A stretch of DNA of 64,000 nucleotides, taken from contig URMZ01000005.1 of assembly GCA_900549025.1 (NCBI GenBank), forward strand, positions 27,651 through 91,650, given 5' to 3'. Of this stretch, positions 1 to 9,235 are shown in pieces (position 1 is the stretch's first letter; each line of letters opens with the position of its first letter). A program made the translations under genes and the position numbers. This stretch comes from an uncultured Collinsella sp. (lineage in GTDB: Bacteria; Actinomycetota; Coriobacteriia; Coriobacteriales; Coriobacteriaceae). Under the pieces are notes generated by a model. That model saw only the letters and a program-made list of their open reading frames with translations. It made no database searches and was not told the origin of the DNA.

Positions 1-227
1 CCCGCAGCCAATATCACTGCGTTTTCAACCTTATAGGGGTGAAGTGCTTCGTAACCGCTGTCGGTTAGGCTGTCCGATTCGAGAAGGCCCTCATTCGTAA
101 GCTCTTTATTTGCTGCGTTTACCGATCCAAGTGAGAGGCCAGTGCGCTCGGCAACTTCTCGCTGGCTGGCATATGGGTTCTTTAGGTATTCGTACAGAAC
201 TGTAAAGTTACGCTTGGTCAGTTCCAC
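1..227 (-). CDS. HTH plus LicC-like nucleotidyltransferase, 5' end only
   Basis: This is the first 75 codons of a minus-strand gene that leaves the window. It starts at GTG 227-225 behind a GGAGG six bases upstream. Residues 1-60 form a winged helix-turn-helix (ASQREVAERTGLSLGSVN, then a wing). A short linker follows and then VENAVILAAG, the opening nucleotide-binding strand of sugar-nucleotide and choline-phosphate cytidylyltransferases. An HTH fused to a LicC-type NTP-transferase is a known architecture; LicC makes CDP-choline for LicD. The LicD-family gene at 5928 fits that partnership. The substrate cannot be read from the fragment, and a plain sugar nucleotidyltransferase remains possible. 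The gene is divergent from the repeat protein at 393. Confidence 0.75.
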   Translation of the reverse strand, partial: MELTKRNFTVLYEYLKNPYASQREVAERTGLSLGSVNAANKELTNEGLLESDSLTDSGYEALHPYKVENAVILAA

Positions 228-275
228 TGCAGGCCTCCAATTAAGATGTTCATTGCTTAGGGAAAGAATAGAATG

Positions 276-294
276 ATTGAACGTTATGTTCAAT
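276..294. promoter_or_regulatory. perfect palindrome, candidate operator
   Basis: ATTGAAC-GTTAT-GTTCAAT is a perfect 7-bp inverted repeat with a 5-nt spacer. It sits in the divergent intergenic region between the HTH-LicC-like gene and the first repeat protein. Lone half-sites TGTTCA (247-252) and TGAACA (318-323) flank it. The HTH protein encoded next door could be its ligand, but that is inference. Confidence 0.4.
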
Positions 295-392
295 TTAATA
301 TATTAATCTACATAGACTGAACAGACAGTAACGAAAATCAATCCTGGAATGTGGATTAAAATAAAAAAATGAGATATCTGGGAGGGTCGCTT

Positions 393-2564
393 ATGTATCG
401 ATTCGAAAAGAAGGCCACGCTTGTTTGTGCTGCTGCGTCATTAATCACTGCTTGCTGCTTGCCCCTGAGTGCGAATGTCGCGTTTGCACAGGATTCCGTT
501 GAGGCTCAGAGTATTGAGTCAAAAGCGGATTTTTCTTCTGTGGTTTCCGATGATTTGCAACCTGATAATTCTTCCGTCATAAAAGATGGCTGGCAACGAG
601 ACGAGTCGTCTGGAGTTTGGTATTACGGAAAAAACGGTAAACACCAAACCGGCTGGCTGCAAAGCGGGGGCTATTGGTATTGGCTTGATCCTGCCAATGA
701 TGGTGCAATGCAGACAGGTTATTTCAATGTGACCGATGATGGCGGTTTGACTGCTTCGTTTTATGCGAATGACGGTAATGCCGCAACGCCTTTTGGCGCG
801 CTATATCAGAACTGCTGGCTACGTAACACAGATGGAAATTGGTTTTATGCCAATGCTGGAGGCGATTTAGCTGCTGGTTGGTTTTATCAAGATGGCACAT
901 GGTATTACCTGGATCCTGTCACTCATATAATGCAGGTTGGTTTTGTCGACCTCGGGAGTGGGAAATACTATTTAGATGCCTCGGGCGCTATGAAAACCGG
1001 CTGGATTCTCGTTGACGGGAATTGGTACTGGGCTTATTCATCGGGTGCCCTTGCTTCGTCATGGCAGACGATAGGTGGGGCTCGCTATTGTTTTGACTCA
1101 CAGACGTTTATCATGTTCAAGGGTCGCCAAAAGATTGATGGATGCACCTACATTTTTGGTGACTATGGCCTTGCAAATGGATGGTACAAGGATGGATCAG
1201 ATTGGTATTACTGCTCCAACGGTATTGCGGCTACTGGCTGGAAACTCGTTAACGGCGCTTGGTATTATCTCGACCCAGCTTCCGACGGCAAAATGTTCGT
1301 TGGGTATTTAGACCTTGGTAACGCAGCATATTATTTGAACCCCAATGGAGCTATGGCTGTTGGCTGGGCTCAGTCCGAGAATGGCTGGTATCTAGCCTCT
1401 CAATCTGGTGCGCTTATTTCTGACTGGTATAAAGATGGCTCGAGCTGGTATTACTTGGACCCTGTTAGCCATCTCATGAGAACGGGTTTATTTGAGGTGG
1501 GCGGCAGCGATTGTTTTGCAAACCAGAGCGGTAGGCTTGTGGTTTCAAGTTGGGTTACCGTTAATGACGGCGTTCAAAGATACGCTGATGATAATGGATA
1601 TCTTTGCAAGGATGTGATTCGCGAAAACGGCACTATCCTAAAAACCGCTGGAGCTGATGGCTGGCAGGTTGCGTCCGGCTGGGTTAATGTCGCAAACCTA
1701 AGGTTTTACGCTGAGCCCGGAACGGGTGCCATTCATCTTGGATGGTTACAGATTGACGGCGATTGGTATTGGCTTGATGCTGATTCTGGCGTAATGAAGA
1801 CCGGATGGGTTTTTACTGGCGGAGCATGGTATTACCTAAACGCTGACGGAAAAATGGCAACTGGTTGGAAATGCCTGAATGGAACATGGTATTACCTTGA
1901 GTCCAATGGCAGCATGCATGCTGGCTGGCTTAAAGATTCGGGTAAGTGGTATTGGCTAGACGGTAGCGGCGCTATGGCAACGGGTGCAAGAACCATCGAT
2001 GGCGTTCGTCGAGTTTTCTGGAGCGATGGTCAGTGCGACAAAGTTGGCTGGCAAAAACCATCCCAGTATCCTCAGGTCAGTTCTTGGACTGTTCAGCTGC
2101 CTAGCTATTGCACCGGATACTTTACCTATGTGACCCCTTCTCGCATTTCTGTCGAAGCAACGCGGGAAGATTGCGTGAACGCCTTTATCCAGCGCGCCTA
2201 TGAGTATATCGGTACGCAATATATTGAGCCTTGGTCTACCGCTCCCGGTGGAGCTGTTGATTGCTCTGGTTTTGTCTTGCAGTGCCTTTATGCTACTGGC
2301 ATGGATATGGGTGTTTACAACCCTTATAACCATCGCTGGGATCCAAGCCAAACCTACAATTCCATGAATTGGTATCGAAGCAATATCTTTATGCCCGTGA
2401 GCACGAGCTCGATTCAACGCGGCGATGTAATTTATTATCGCGGGCATATCGCAATTGCACTTGGCGGCGGTATGATGATCGACTCCTGGCCTCATCAGGG
2501 TGTCGGAATTCATCCTATTAGCGCAAGGGGAAATGTAATCGGCGCAGCTCGTCCGTTTATTTAA
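393..2564 (+). CDS. secreted cell-wall-binding-repeat protein with C-terminal NlpC/P60 peptidase
   Basis: A 723-residue secreted protein. I chose ATG 393 over the in-frame ATG 369 because GGAGGG at 381-386 lies six bases before it, and the protein then opens directly with a signal peptide (Lys-rich start, hydrophobic core, Ala-x-Ala about residue 33). Residues about 60-570 are some twenty tandem repeats of about 20 residues of the GW-x-WYYLD-x-G-M-x-TGW type (choline/glucan-binding family). The last about 130 residues are an NlpC/P60 domain with Cys624 in DCSG, His685 in GHIAIA and His701 as the likely third residue. It probably cleaves peptidoglycan stem peptides while held to a wall polymer by the repeats. 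The ligand, choline or another sugar, is not settled by sequence. Confidence 0.9.
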   Translation: MYRFEKKATLVCAAASLITACCLPLSANVAFAQDSVEAQSIESKADFSSVVSDDLQPDNSSVIKDGWQRDESSGVWYYGKNGKHQTGWLQSGGYWYWLDPANDGAMQTGYFNVTDDGGLTASFYANDGNAATPFGALYQNCWLRNTDGNWFYANAGGDLAAGWFYQDGTWYYLDPVTHIMQVGFVDLGSGKYYLDASGAMKTGWILVDGNWYWAYSSGALASSWQTIGGARYCFDSQTFIMFKGRQKIDGCTYIFGDYGLANGWYKDGSDWYYCSNGIAATGWKLVNGAWYYLDPASDGKMFVGYLDLGNAAYYLNPNGAMAVGWAQSENGWYLASQSGALISDWYKDGSSWYYLDPVSHLMRTGLFEVGGSDCFANQSGRLVVSSWVTVNDGVQRYADDNGYLCKDVIRENGTILKTAGADGWQVASGWVNVANLRFYAEPGTGAIHLGWLQIDGDWYWLDADSGVMKTGWVFTGGAWYYLNADGKMATGWKCLNGTWYYLESNGSMHAGWLKDSGKWYWLDGSGAMATGARTIDGVRRVFWSDGQCDKVGWQKPSQYPQVSSWTVQLPSYCTGYFTYVTPSRISVEATREDCVNAFIQRAYEYIGTQYIEPWSTAPGGAVDCSGFVLQCLYATGMDMGVYNPYNHRWDPSQTYNSMNWYRSNIFMPVSTSSIQRGDVIYYRGHIAIALGGGMMIDSWPHQGVGIHPISARGNVIGAARPFI

Positions 2565-2607
2565 TTGATTTGCTGCAAGACGATCGATATCGGTTTGGGG
2601 GCCTGAA

Positions 2608-4677
2608 ATGAATGTCAGGATTGAACATCGAATTTGTTGGCGAGTAATTGGCTTGATGCTATTTTCCGCCTTGCTCTCAGTTTCCGTCCCCGCATTTTCT
2701 TGCACTGCCTATGCCGTGGAAGAGGGGGCGGATAACGGTGTCGTAGAGCGCGACTCGACAGGAGGGTCGGGAGCATTTGTCGGTGGCGGTTGCTCTCAAG
2801 ACTCCAGTGATTGTGCCGGCAAAACAACGGAAGATTCGAGCCTACAGGTTGTCGAAAGCCAAGACCCGTCGACGACAGAAAAACTATCTGGATGGCAATG
2901 GAACGGTTTGTCCTGGTACTACTATCTAGACGGCTGTCGTTTGACCGGAATGCAGAATATTGACGACTCGTTGTACTACTTGGACCCCGCTCGTGACGGC
3001 GCAATGAGCTGCGGCTGGATTTTTACTGAAAATAAGTGGTATTACGCGGGTCCATCAGGCGCTTTGGCAAGTGGTTGGCAGTTTATCGGAGGCCAATGGT
3101 ACTGGTTTGACTCCTTTGACAGCTGTTCTATGGCTACTGGTCGACGTGTTATTGATGGGCACCCTTATCTTCTTGGAACCTATGGACTGATTAATGGTTG
3201 GTGCCTTGATAACGGTTTATGGTATTGGGGAAACAATGGTGAAGTCTTAACCGGCTGGCTTCAAACTGGCAATAATTGGTATTGGCTTGATCCCGCCAAT
3301 GATGGTGCTATGTCTAGAGGAATCGTTTCTGTCGGTTCGTCTCTTTACTATTTATCGGATTCCGGCGCAATGGCTGTTGGTTGGGCGTTTGATGGGACGG
3401 ACTGGTATTACGCTGACGGTTCCGGCGCACTTGCATCGGGCTGGCGTTTGGTGAACGGCGTTTGGTATTGGCTCGATGTCGCAAATGACAATAGAATGGC
3501 TACCGGCTTTTATGTCATCGGATCCAACCGGTATCATTTTTCTTCAACGGGAGCGTTGTCACTTGGCTGGTTTATGAGCGATGGAGACTGGTATTACGCT
3601 GAGCCTTCTCAAGCGTCGGGCATTATAAAGACTGAATGGCTGAAGGACGGTGGTCAATACTATTATCTCGATCCTGCCGCCGACGGTAAAATGCTTCTTG
3701 GTCATTTTTCTGTAAATGGGAAAAGCTATTATGCAAAAGCTTCAGGCGCTGTTGCTTGTCGTGAATGGGTAGATGTCCAGGACTCGGTTCAGGATGAGCC
3801 ATCTAAGGCTTTTGCTGGTTCTGATTGCTCATTGTGTGGAGCATTGCGTAATGGAAAACTGTTTACATCAAACGGCGATGGCGAATTGGTCGAAGCTCAC
3901 GGGTTTGTGATGCTTGGAGGCTGTAAGTTCTATGCTGATCCAACCGATGGCTCCCCCTGCGCTGGATGGAAGAACGTTAACGGAAAATGGTACTTTTTTG
4001 ATGAGACCGCTGGCTATGCACGATCTGGCTGGCTGTACAAGGATGGCTCCTGGTTCTATTTAGATCCGTCCACTTATGCTATGAAAACCGGTTGGGTTGC
4101 CGTTAACGGATCTTGGTATTACCTGAATTCGTCTGGTTTCATGCAGACGGGATGGCTCAATCTGGGCGGCACCTGGTATTGGCTTGACGCTAGCGGCGCT
4201 ATGGCTACTGGCTGGCGCGTTGTGGACGGGTCCTGGAATTACTTTATGGCAAACGGCGCGTGGGTGTCAGACTATATGGATGCTAAAGCTCAAAGTTATT
4301 CAAGCAATACAAATTGGCTGATACTTGTCGATACGTCGCGTTGCATTACGAGTATTTACACTGGATCCTGGAATAACTGGTCCTTAAACCGTCGATATGT
4401 ATGTTCGACGGGAAAAGCTAGCACACCTACGGTGATAGGGGAGTATCAAGTCTACGGAAAGGGATATTCCTTTGGGCATGGATATACTTGCTATTACTAC
4501 ACGCAGTTCTATGGTGATTATCTGTTCCATTCTTCGCCCTACTACGTTAACAGCAATCGCGTGATGGATCCCACGATGGGTGTTCCATCCTCTGCGGGAT
4601 GTGTTCGCCTTGAGATTCAGAACGCAAAATGGATTTACGATAATATTCCTTATGGAACAAAAGTTGTTACGTATTAA
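2608..4677 (+). CDS. secreted cell-wall-binding-repeat protein with C-terminal L,D-transpeptidase (YkuD)
   Basis: A 689-residue protein with an N-terminal signal peptide ending near AYA-VE (about residue 38), about 20 aromatic GW/WYYLD repeats, and a C-terminal L,D-transpeptidase domain from about residue 570. The catalytic signature is His641 followed 24 residues later by SAGCVRL with Cys665. The usual family motif is SHGC; here the position before Gly is Ala. It should cross-link peptidoglycan 3-3 or attach proteins to it. The gene follows the NlpC/P60 repeat protein by 43 bp and shares near-identical repeat DNA with it, so the two probably arose by domain swapping and are co-transcribed. 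ATG 2608 is preceded by a G-rich ribosome site. Confidence 0.9.
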   Translation: MNVRIEHRICWRVIGLMLFSALLSVSVPAFSCTAYAVEEGADNGVVERDSTGGSGAFVGGGCSQDSSDCAGKTTEDSSLQVVESQDPSTTEKLSGWQWNGLSWYYYLDGCRLTGMQNIDDSLYYLDPARDGAMSCGWIFTENKWYYAGPSGALASGWQFIGGQWYWFDSFDSCSMATGRRVIDGHPYLLGTYGLINGWCLDNGLWYWGNNGEVLTGWLQTGNNWYWLDPANDGAMSRGIVSVGSSLYYLSDSGAMAVGWAFDGTDWYYADGSGALASGWRLVNGVWYWLDVANDNRMATGFYVIGSNRYHFSSTGALSLGWFMSDGDWYYAEPSQASGIIKTEWLKDGGQYYYLDPAADGKMLLGHFSVNGKSYYAKASGAVACREWVDVQDSVQDEPSKAFAGSDCSLCGALRNGKLFTSNGDGELVEAHGFVMLGGCKFYADPTDGSPCAGWKNVNGKWYFFDETAGYARSGWLYKDGSWFYLDPSTYAMKTGWVAVNGSWYYLNSSGFMQTGWLNLGGTWYWLDASGAMATGWRVVDGSWNYFMANGAWVSDYMDAKAQSYSSNTNWLILVDTSRCITSIYTGSWNNWSLNRRYVCSTGKASTPTVIGEYQVYGKGYSFGHGYTCYYYTQFYGDYLFHSSPYYVNSNRVMDPTMGVPSSAGCVRLEIQNAKWIYDNIPYGTKVVTY

Positions 4678-4827
4678 GTGATTTCTGCATCAATATCTTC
4701 AACGGAAGAATAAGTCGCATGTCTTTTGTAAGAGGGTCTAGTTTCGTACTGGTTTTATGAATGGACGATTCATCAAAGATATCTACTAAGTGGATTAATT
4801 AGTCTGGGCATTGGAGTAATTCAAGAG

Positions 4828-5913
4828 ATGAAAAAAACCTGTTTTGTTCTTAGTGGTAATGCGTATCTATGTCCTTATTTGTTTAACTTTTATGTCGATA
4901 ATACTCCCGGGGAAAAATACCTTGTCTACTGGAATAGGGATGGCGTGGAAGAGACGCTAGGGTCGATTAAGGGCATTGAATATGCTAAGCCCTGCCCAGA
5001 TACTGGTTTATTACGCAGGCTTTACAGTTATTTTGCCTATATGTTGTTTGTAAATAAACAGCTATTAAATAGTGATTTTGATCACATAGTTTTACTTAAT
5101 ACTATTGCTGGTTATTTTGCGTTTCCTGCACTACTTATTAAGTATCGCAAACGCTATGTAATGGATGTTCGAGATTACGGAGGAGAGTTTAATCCGATTC
5201 TGGGTCTCATGTCTCGCGCTATAGTGTCCTTTGCTGGAATCGTGGTGCTTTCATCACGTTTTTATGCCGCTTTTCTCGCCCCTTCTGAATACAGTTATGT
5301 CCACAATCTGCAGCGACCGTCATTCTCTGATCTTGATGCTAGTTCATGCGTGAATAGTTTAAATGGCAATCCTTCTTTACCGATCGTGATTGCATTCATT
5401 GGTAGTGTTGGTCAGTATATTGAGCAACATGTTAAGTTGATCAATATGTTTAAAAATGATTCACGTTTCCGTTTGATGTTTGCAGGAGCTGGATCTGAAA
5501 AGCTAAAGGATTATTGTAGAAATAATCACGTAGAAAACGTCCAACTGTTAGGGAGGTTTGCACCTGAAAAAATGTACTCTTTATATACAGGAGTCAACAT
5601 AATCCACAATCTGTACGGCAATGGGGATCCATTTCTCGATTACGCTATTTCTAACAAAATGTATATAGCTGCCCAGCTTCATATGCCAATTCTTGTTTGC
5701 CCGAATACCGCAATGGAAACAATGGCAAGTGATTATGGTATTGGTTTTACACTTGATTTAGATAATACAAATGTTAATTGGCCCGATTTATTGTTCGAAT
5801 ACTATACCGGTCTAGATTCGAATAGCTTTATTAAGGGTTGCGAGAAATTGTTAACCGATGCATATGATGACAATCAGAACTATTCGGATAGATATACTTC
5901 GTTCATTTCTTAA
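4828..5913 (+). CDS. glycosyltransferase, GT-B fold (family 1/4-like)
   Basis: A 361-residue cytoplasmic protein. The C-terminal half has the GT-B donor domain pattern: a strand-turn IAFIGSVGQY near residue 190, then MFAGAGSEKL, VQLLGRFAPEKM and LVCPNTAMETMASDYGIGF. The N-terminal half is poorly conserved, as expected for an acceptor domain. It opens an AT-rich run of polysaccharide genes in which it is followed 14 bp later by the licD-family gene. It probably adds a sugar to the repeat unit on a lipid carrier. Donor and linkage cannot be inferred. The 150-bp gap before it shows no clear promoter. Confidence 0.75.
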   Translation: MKKTCFVLSGNAYLCPYLFNFYVDNTPGEKYLVYWNRDGVEETLGSIKGIEYAKPCPDTGLLRRLYSYFAYMLFVNKQLLNSDFDHIVLLNTIAGYFAFPALLIKYRKRYVMDVRDYGGEFNPILGLMSRAIVSFAGIVVLSSRFYAAFLAPSEYSYVHNLQRPSFSDLDASSCVNSLNGNPSLPIVIAFIGSVGQYIEQHVKLINMFKNDSRFRLMFAGAGSEKLKDYCRNNHVENVQLLGRFAPEKMYSLYTGVNIIHNLYGNGDPFLDYAISNKMYIAAQLHMPILVCPNTAMETMASDYGIGFTLDLDNTNVNWPDLLFEYYTGLDSNSFIKGCEKLLTDAYDDNQNYSDRYTSFIS

Positions 5914-5927
5914 GGCTTGGTTTTTTA

Positions 5928-6752
5928 ATGACGAATGAAATTCTTTCTTTTGATGCGGTGAAACACGAAGAACTGAAAATCTTGGTGGAATTTCACGATT
6001 TTTGTGAGAAATATAATTTGTGCTATTCGCTGTCGTATGGAACTCTAATCGGTGCCGTGCGTCATAAGGGTTTTATCCCCTGGGATGATGATATAGATGT
6101 TGTCATGCCTCGGAAGGATTACGATAGGTTTCTTGGCCTAGTTCAAAGCGGTAGGTTTTCTCCGTGGCTTCGCGTTCAGGCTACAGAGATTGATGGGTAT
6201 TTACCTTCATTCGCAAAAGTAATTAATCCTAAGATCTCCGTTCAGACAGAGAGAGATCGCCCTTCAGTTCCAGAATGGCTTTGGATAGATGTGTTCCCAA
6301 TTGACGGTATATCCGATTCAAATCTAAAGGCCACTATTATGTTTTACGAAGTGAAATTGCTTGATTTGATTTGTATTGTATCAAGGCTCAACTTCCATTA
6401 TCCACATCCGATTAGCATGAAAATTCTCATGGCTATTTTTTATCCCATTTCTCTAGTACTGCCTATAGAGAAATGGGCTTCCGAACGTTTACATAAACTT
6501 TCAAGAAAATATGATATTGGCGAAACAAAGAGAGCGGGACAAATCGGATGGGGGTTTGGTCTCAGGGAGGCTTTTCCAAATAGGTATTTTACGGATGTAA
6601 TGGATGCGGAATTTGAGGGTCATCAATTTAAAATCCCAACTCATTATGATGAGATGCTTACTCAACTTTATGGCGACTATATGACCATTCCTCCTGCTGA
6701 TAAACAGGTGTCTCATCAATTAACTGCATCAGTTAATTCAAGAACGGAGTAA
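5928..6752 (+). CDS. LicD family phosphotransferase
   Basis: A 274-residue protein with the diagnostic LicD/fukutin-like motif: SYGTLIGAVRH at residues 36-46 and GFIPWDDDIDV at 48-58, whose Asp cluster is thought to bind metal and the nucleotide diphosphate donor. LicD enzymes move phosphocholine (or, in relatives, glycerol- or ribitol-type phosphates) from a CDP donor to a glycan. Here it sits between a glycosyltransferase and a flippase, so decoration should happen on the lipid-linked repeat unit in the cytoplasm. The LicC-like gene at the window start is a candidate donor supplier. The exact substituent is inference. Confidence 0.85.
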   Translation: MTNEILSFDAVKHEELKILVEFHDFCEKYNLCYSLSYGTLIGAVRHKGFIPWDDDIDVVMPRKDYDRFLGLVQSGRFSPWLRVQATEIDGYLPSFAKVINPKISVQTERDRPSVPEWLWIDVFPIDGISDSNLKATIMFYEVKLLDLICIVSRLNFHYPHPISMKILMAIFYPISLVLPIEKWASERLHKLSRKYDIGETKRAGQIGWGFGLREAFPNRYFTDVMDAEFEGHQFKIPTHYDEMLTQLYGDYMTIPPADKQVSHQLTASVNSRTE

Positions 6753-8000
6753 TTGTTGGGTTCCGATAAAGTTCTTTCGATAAAGTCTAATATTTTATGG
6801 AGTTCTATTGGCTCGATTATCGGTTTATCTTGCCAATGGTTAATAAGCGTGCTGGTGGTTCGCCTATCCTTTGGTTTTTCTGATGCTGGCTTATACTCGC
6901 TTTCGATGTCTGTCTATGGCATTTTTTTCCCAATTGCTCAATATAGGATGTATACATATCAAGTTTCAGATGTTAATGGGGAAAACACGGTAGGGGAGTA
7001 TCTTTCCTTTAGATTACTAACCATACTTTTATCACTTGCTTTGACTTTTGCTTATTCGCTATTTACTTGTCGCCCTGCTTCTGTTTTCTGCATTTTTCTC
7101 TACGGCTTATATAAAAGCGCCAACCAATTGATAGATGTCCTTCATGCTGCTGATCAGCAGTTCTCCCGGATGGATTATGTTGGAGTCTCACTTGCGCTTC
7201 AGGGAGCATTGTCTCTAGTTTTTTTCTGCGTTGCTTTATCTTGCTTTCGTTCGGTGCCGCTAGCTATATTTGCAATGTTTATTGCGGTCGTATTAGTTGG
7301 ATGGATTTACGATTTGCCACGAACTACCGCCCTAACAAGCATTGTTGTTGGAATTAGCCGAAATAAGGCAAAGCGATTATTGATAACATGCTTGCCGGCT
7401 GTGGTTGCTGGCATAGCGGTTTCCGCGTCATCGTCAATTCCACGCCAATATTTATCTTCTGCATTGGGGGATTCTGCTCTTGGGGTCTACTCGTCTATTG
7501 CGGCTCCTATTGCTATCATTCAAATGGGTGTTTCATATTTGTATAACCCCCTGCTGGGTTATTTCTCGAAAAGTTATTCAGATAAAGACAGGTGTTCTTT
7601 CTTTCGCCTATGCTTTGCCTGCTTACTTGGTGCGTTAATCATCGCCGTTGTGTTCGGTATTGGTTTTGAGGTGATTGGAAATAGCTTATTTTCATTTGTA
7701 TTTGGTGAGGAAATACTACCTTTCATGTATTTAGTTCCACCTTTGATAGCTTCTGCTGTTTTGACTGGACTGATGTGGCTTGTCAATGATTTGTTGATTT
7801 CATTTAGGTATTTTTCGCATACCCTTGTTGCTGGCGTGTTGATGTTTATCGTTTCGCTAAGTTCAATGAAGTATTCCGTAGAAGTATTCAATTTAAATGG
7901 TGTTACAGTGTGTAGCTTAATATCTTGTCTTTTTGGACTTGTATATATGGTGGTCGTATTGTCTATCTTGTTGAGACGTCATTTTAATAATCTCGTTTAA
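6753..8000 (+). CDS. oligosaccharide flippase (Wzx/MATE-like membrane protein)
   Basis: A 415-residue protein made almost entirely of hydrophobic helices, about 12, with the polysaccharide-biosynthesis/flippase feel: an N-terminal IKSNILWSSIGSIIGLSCQW, a mid-protein small-residue stretch and a basic C-terminus. It would move lipid-linked repeat units across the membrane. TTG 6753 directly abuts the licD-family stop. The next TTG at 6756 has a better six-base spacing from GGAG at 6746-6749 and may be the real start. No Wzy polymerase is obvious nearby unless the DUF2142 protein plays that role. Confidence 0.75.
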   Translation: MLGSDKVLSIKSNILWSSIGSIIGLSCQWLISVLVVRLSFGFSDAGLYSLSMSVYGIFFPIAQYRMYTYQVSDVNGENTVGEYLSFRLLTILLSLALTFAYSLFTCRPASVFCIFLYGLYKSANQLIDVLHAADQQFSRMDYVGVSLALQGALSLVFFCVALSCFRSVPLAIFAMFIAVVLVGWIYDLPRTTALTSIVVGISRNKAKRLLITCLPAVVAGIAVSASSSIPRQYLSSALGDSALGVYSSIAAPIAIIQMGVSYLYNPLLGYFSKSYSDKDRCSFFRLCFACLLGALIIAVVFGIGFEVIGNSLFSFVFGEEILPFMYLVPPLIASAVLTGLMWLVNDLLISFRYFSHTLVAGVLMFIVSLSSMKYSVEVFNLNGVTVCSLISCLFGLVYMVVVLSILLRRHFNNLV

Positions 8001-8128
8001 TTGCATCATTTGATTTCAGGGCGAATTGCTCTCTCCCTGACTTCTTCCTCTGAATTATTTAAATGATTATTATTTGTTCGTAATGACTATGTGCATTTCA
8101 ATGGTTTTTTAAGGGGCTGGTTCTTGAA

Positions 8129-9235
8129 ATGAAAAAGGTAATGCTAGTTTTCGGAACTCGTCCGGAAGCAATTAAGATGTGCCCACTTGTGAATGTGCTC
8201 AAATCTCATCCGGATGATTTCAGTACCGTTGTTGTCGTGACTGGTCAACATCGGGAGATGCTTGAGCAGGTTTTGCATGTCTTTAATGTGGTACCCGATA
8301 TTGACCTAGCTGTCATGAAGCCTGGTCAGACTCTTTTCGATGTTACGTGTAGCATCCTTCTTAAAATTAAGAAGGTTCTTGAGGGGGAAAGACCGGATGT
8401 CGTGCTTGTCCATGGAGATACCACGACAAGCTTTGCTGCAGCCTTAGCTTGTTTTTATCTGCAAATTCCGGTCGGTCATGTTGAGGCTGGTTTACGCACA
8501 CATGATATCAGCAGTCCTTGGCCAGAGGAGTTTAACCGCCAAGCAGTTGACATCGTGAGTCAATATTATTTCGCACCAACCGAGGTGAGCAGACAAAACC
8601 TTCTCGATGAGGGAAAAAGACCCGAAAAGATTTGGGTTACAGGTAACACGGGAATTGATGCACTTCATACTACCGTGGATCCGGAGTATTCACATCATGA
8701 GCTTGACTGGGCAAAGGGTTCTCGTTTGATTCTTATCACCGCACATCGCCGCGAAAACCTTGGTGAACCTATGCATCGCATGTTCCGTGCTATTCGTCGC
8801 GTAATGGAAGATTATCCCGATACCAAGGCCATATACCCTATTCATATGAATCCTCTTGTTCGCAAGGCTGCTCATGAAGAGCTAGATGGATTTGATCGAC
8901 TGCATATTATTAACCCCCTTGAAGTATTTGATTTTCATAACTTTATGGCTAAAAGCTATCTGATACTCACTGACTCAGGCGGTATTCAAGAAGAAGCGCC
9001 AAGCCTTGGTAAGCCTGTTCTTGTCATGCGTGACACTACTGAGCGTCCTGAGGGCGTTAAGGCGGGGACTTTGAAACTTGTTGGCACAGAGGAAGATGTA
9101 ATTTACAACGAGTTTAGCAGGTTGCTCTCGGATGTCTCAGAGTATGAATCGATGAGTCACGCTTCCAATCCTTATGGTGATGGCCATGCAAGCGAAAGAA
9201 TCGCTTCGGTTCTTTCTGACGGTCATTTACGATGA
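8129..9235 (+). CDS. wecB: UDP-N-acetylglucosamine 2-epimerase (non-hydrolysing)
   Basis: A 368-residue enzyme of normal length for the family. It shows FGTRPEAIKM at the N-terminus, VLVHGDTTTSFAAAL and VGHVEAGLRT mid-protein, and the UDP-binding DSGGIQEEAPSLGKPVLVMR with RPE near the C-terminus. It interconverts UDP-GlcNAc and UDP-ManNAc. No UDP-ManNAc dehydrogenase (WecC) lies in the window, so ManNAc itself is the likely building block of the encoded glycan. The 128-bp gap upstream is AT-rich, and an SD-like AAGGGG lies before ATG 8129. Confidence 0.93.
   Translation: MKKVMLVFGTRPEAIKMCPLVNVLKSHPDDFSTVVVVTGQHREMLEQVLHVFNVVPDIDLAVMKPGQTLFDVTCSILLKIKKVLEGERPDVVLVHGDTTTSFAAALACFYLQIPVGHVEAGLRTHDISSPWPEEFNRQAVDIVSQYYFAPTEVSRQNLLDEGKRPEKIWVTGNTGIDALHTTVDPEYSHHELDWAKGSRLILITAHRRENLGEPMHRMFRAIRRVMEDYPDTKAIYPIHMNPLVRKAAHEELDGFDRLHIINPLEVFDFHNFMAKSYLILTDSGGIQEEAPSLGKPVLVMRDTTERPEGVKAGTLKLVGTEEDVIYNEFSRLLSDVSEYESMSHASNPYGDGHASERIASVLSDGHLR

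Noticed and set aside
276-294. LexA (SOS) box
   Set aside because: The half-sites GAAC/GTTC are separated by five bases, whereas the Gram-positive LexA box uses four; the flanking genes are not DNA-repair genes.
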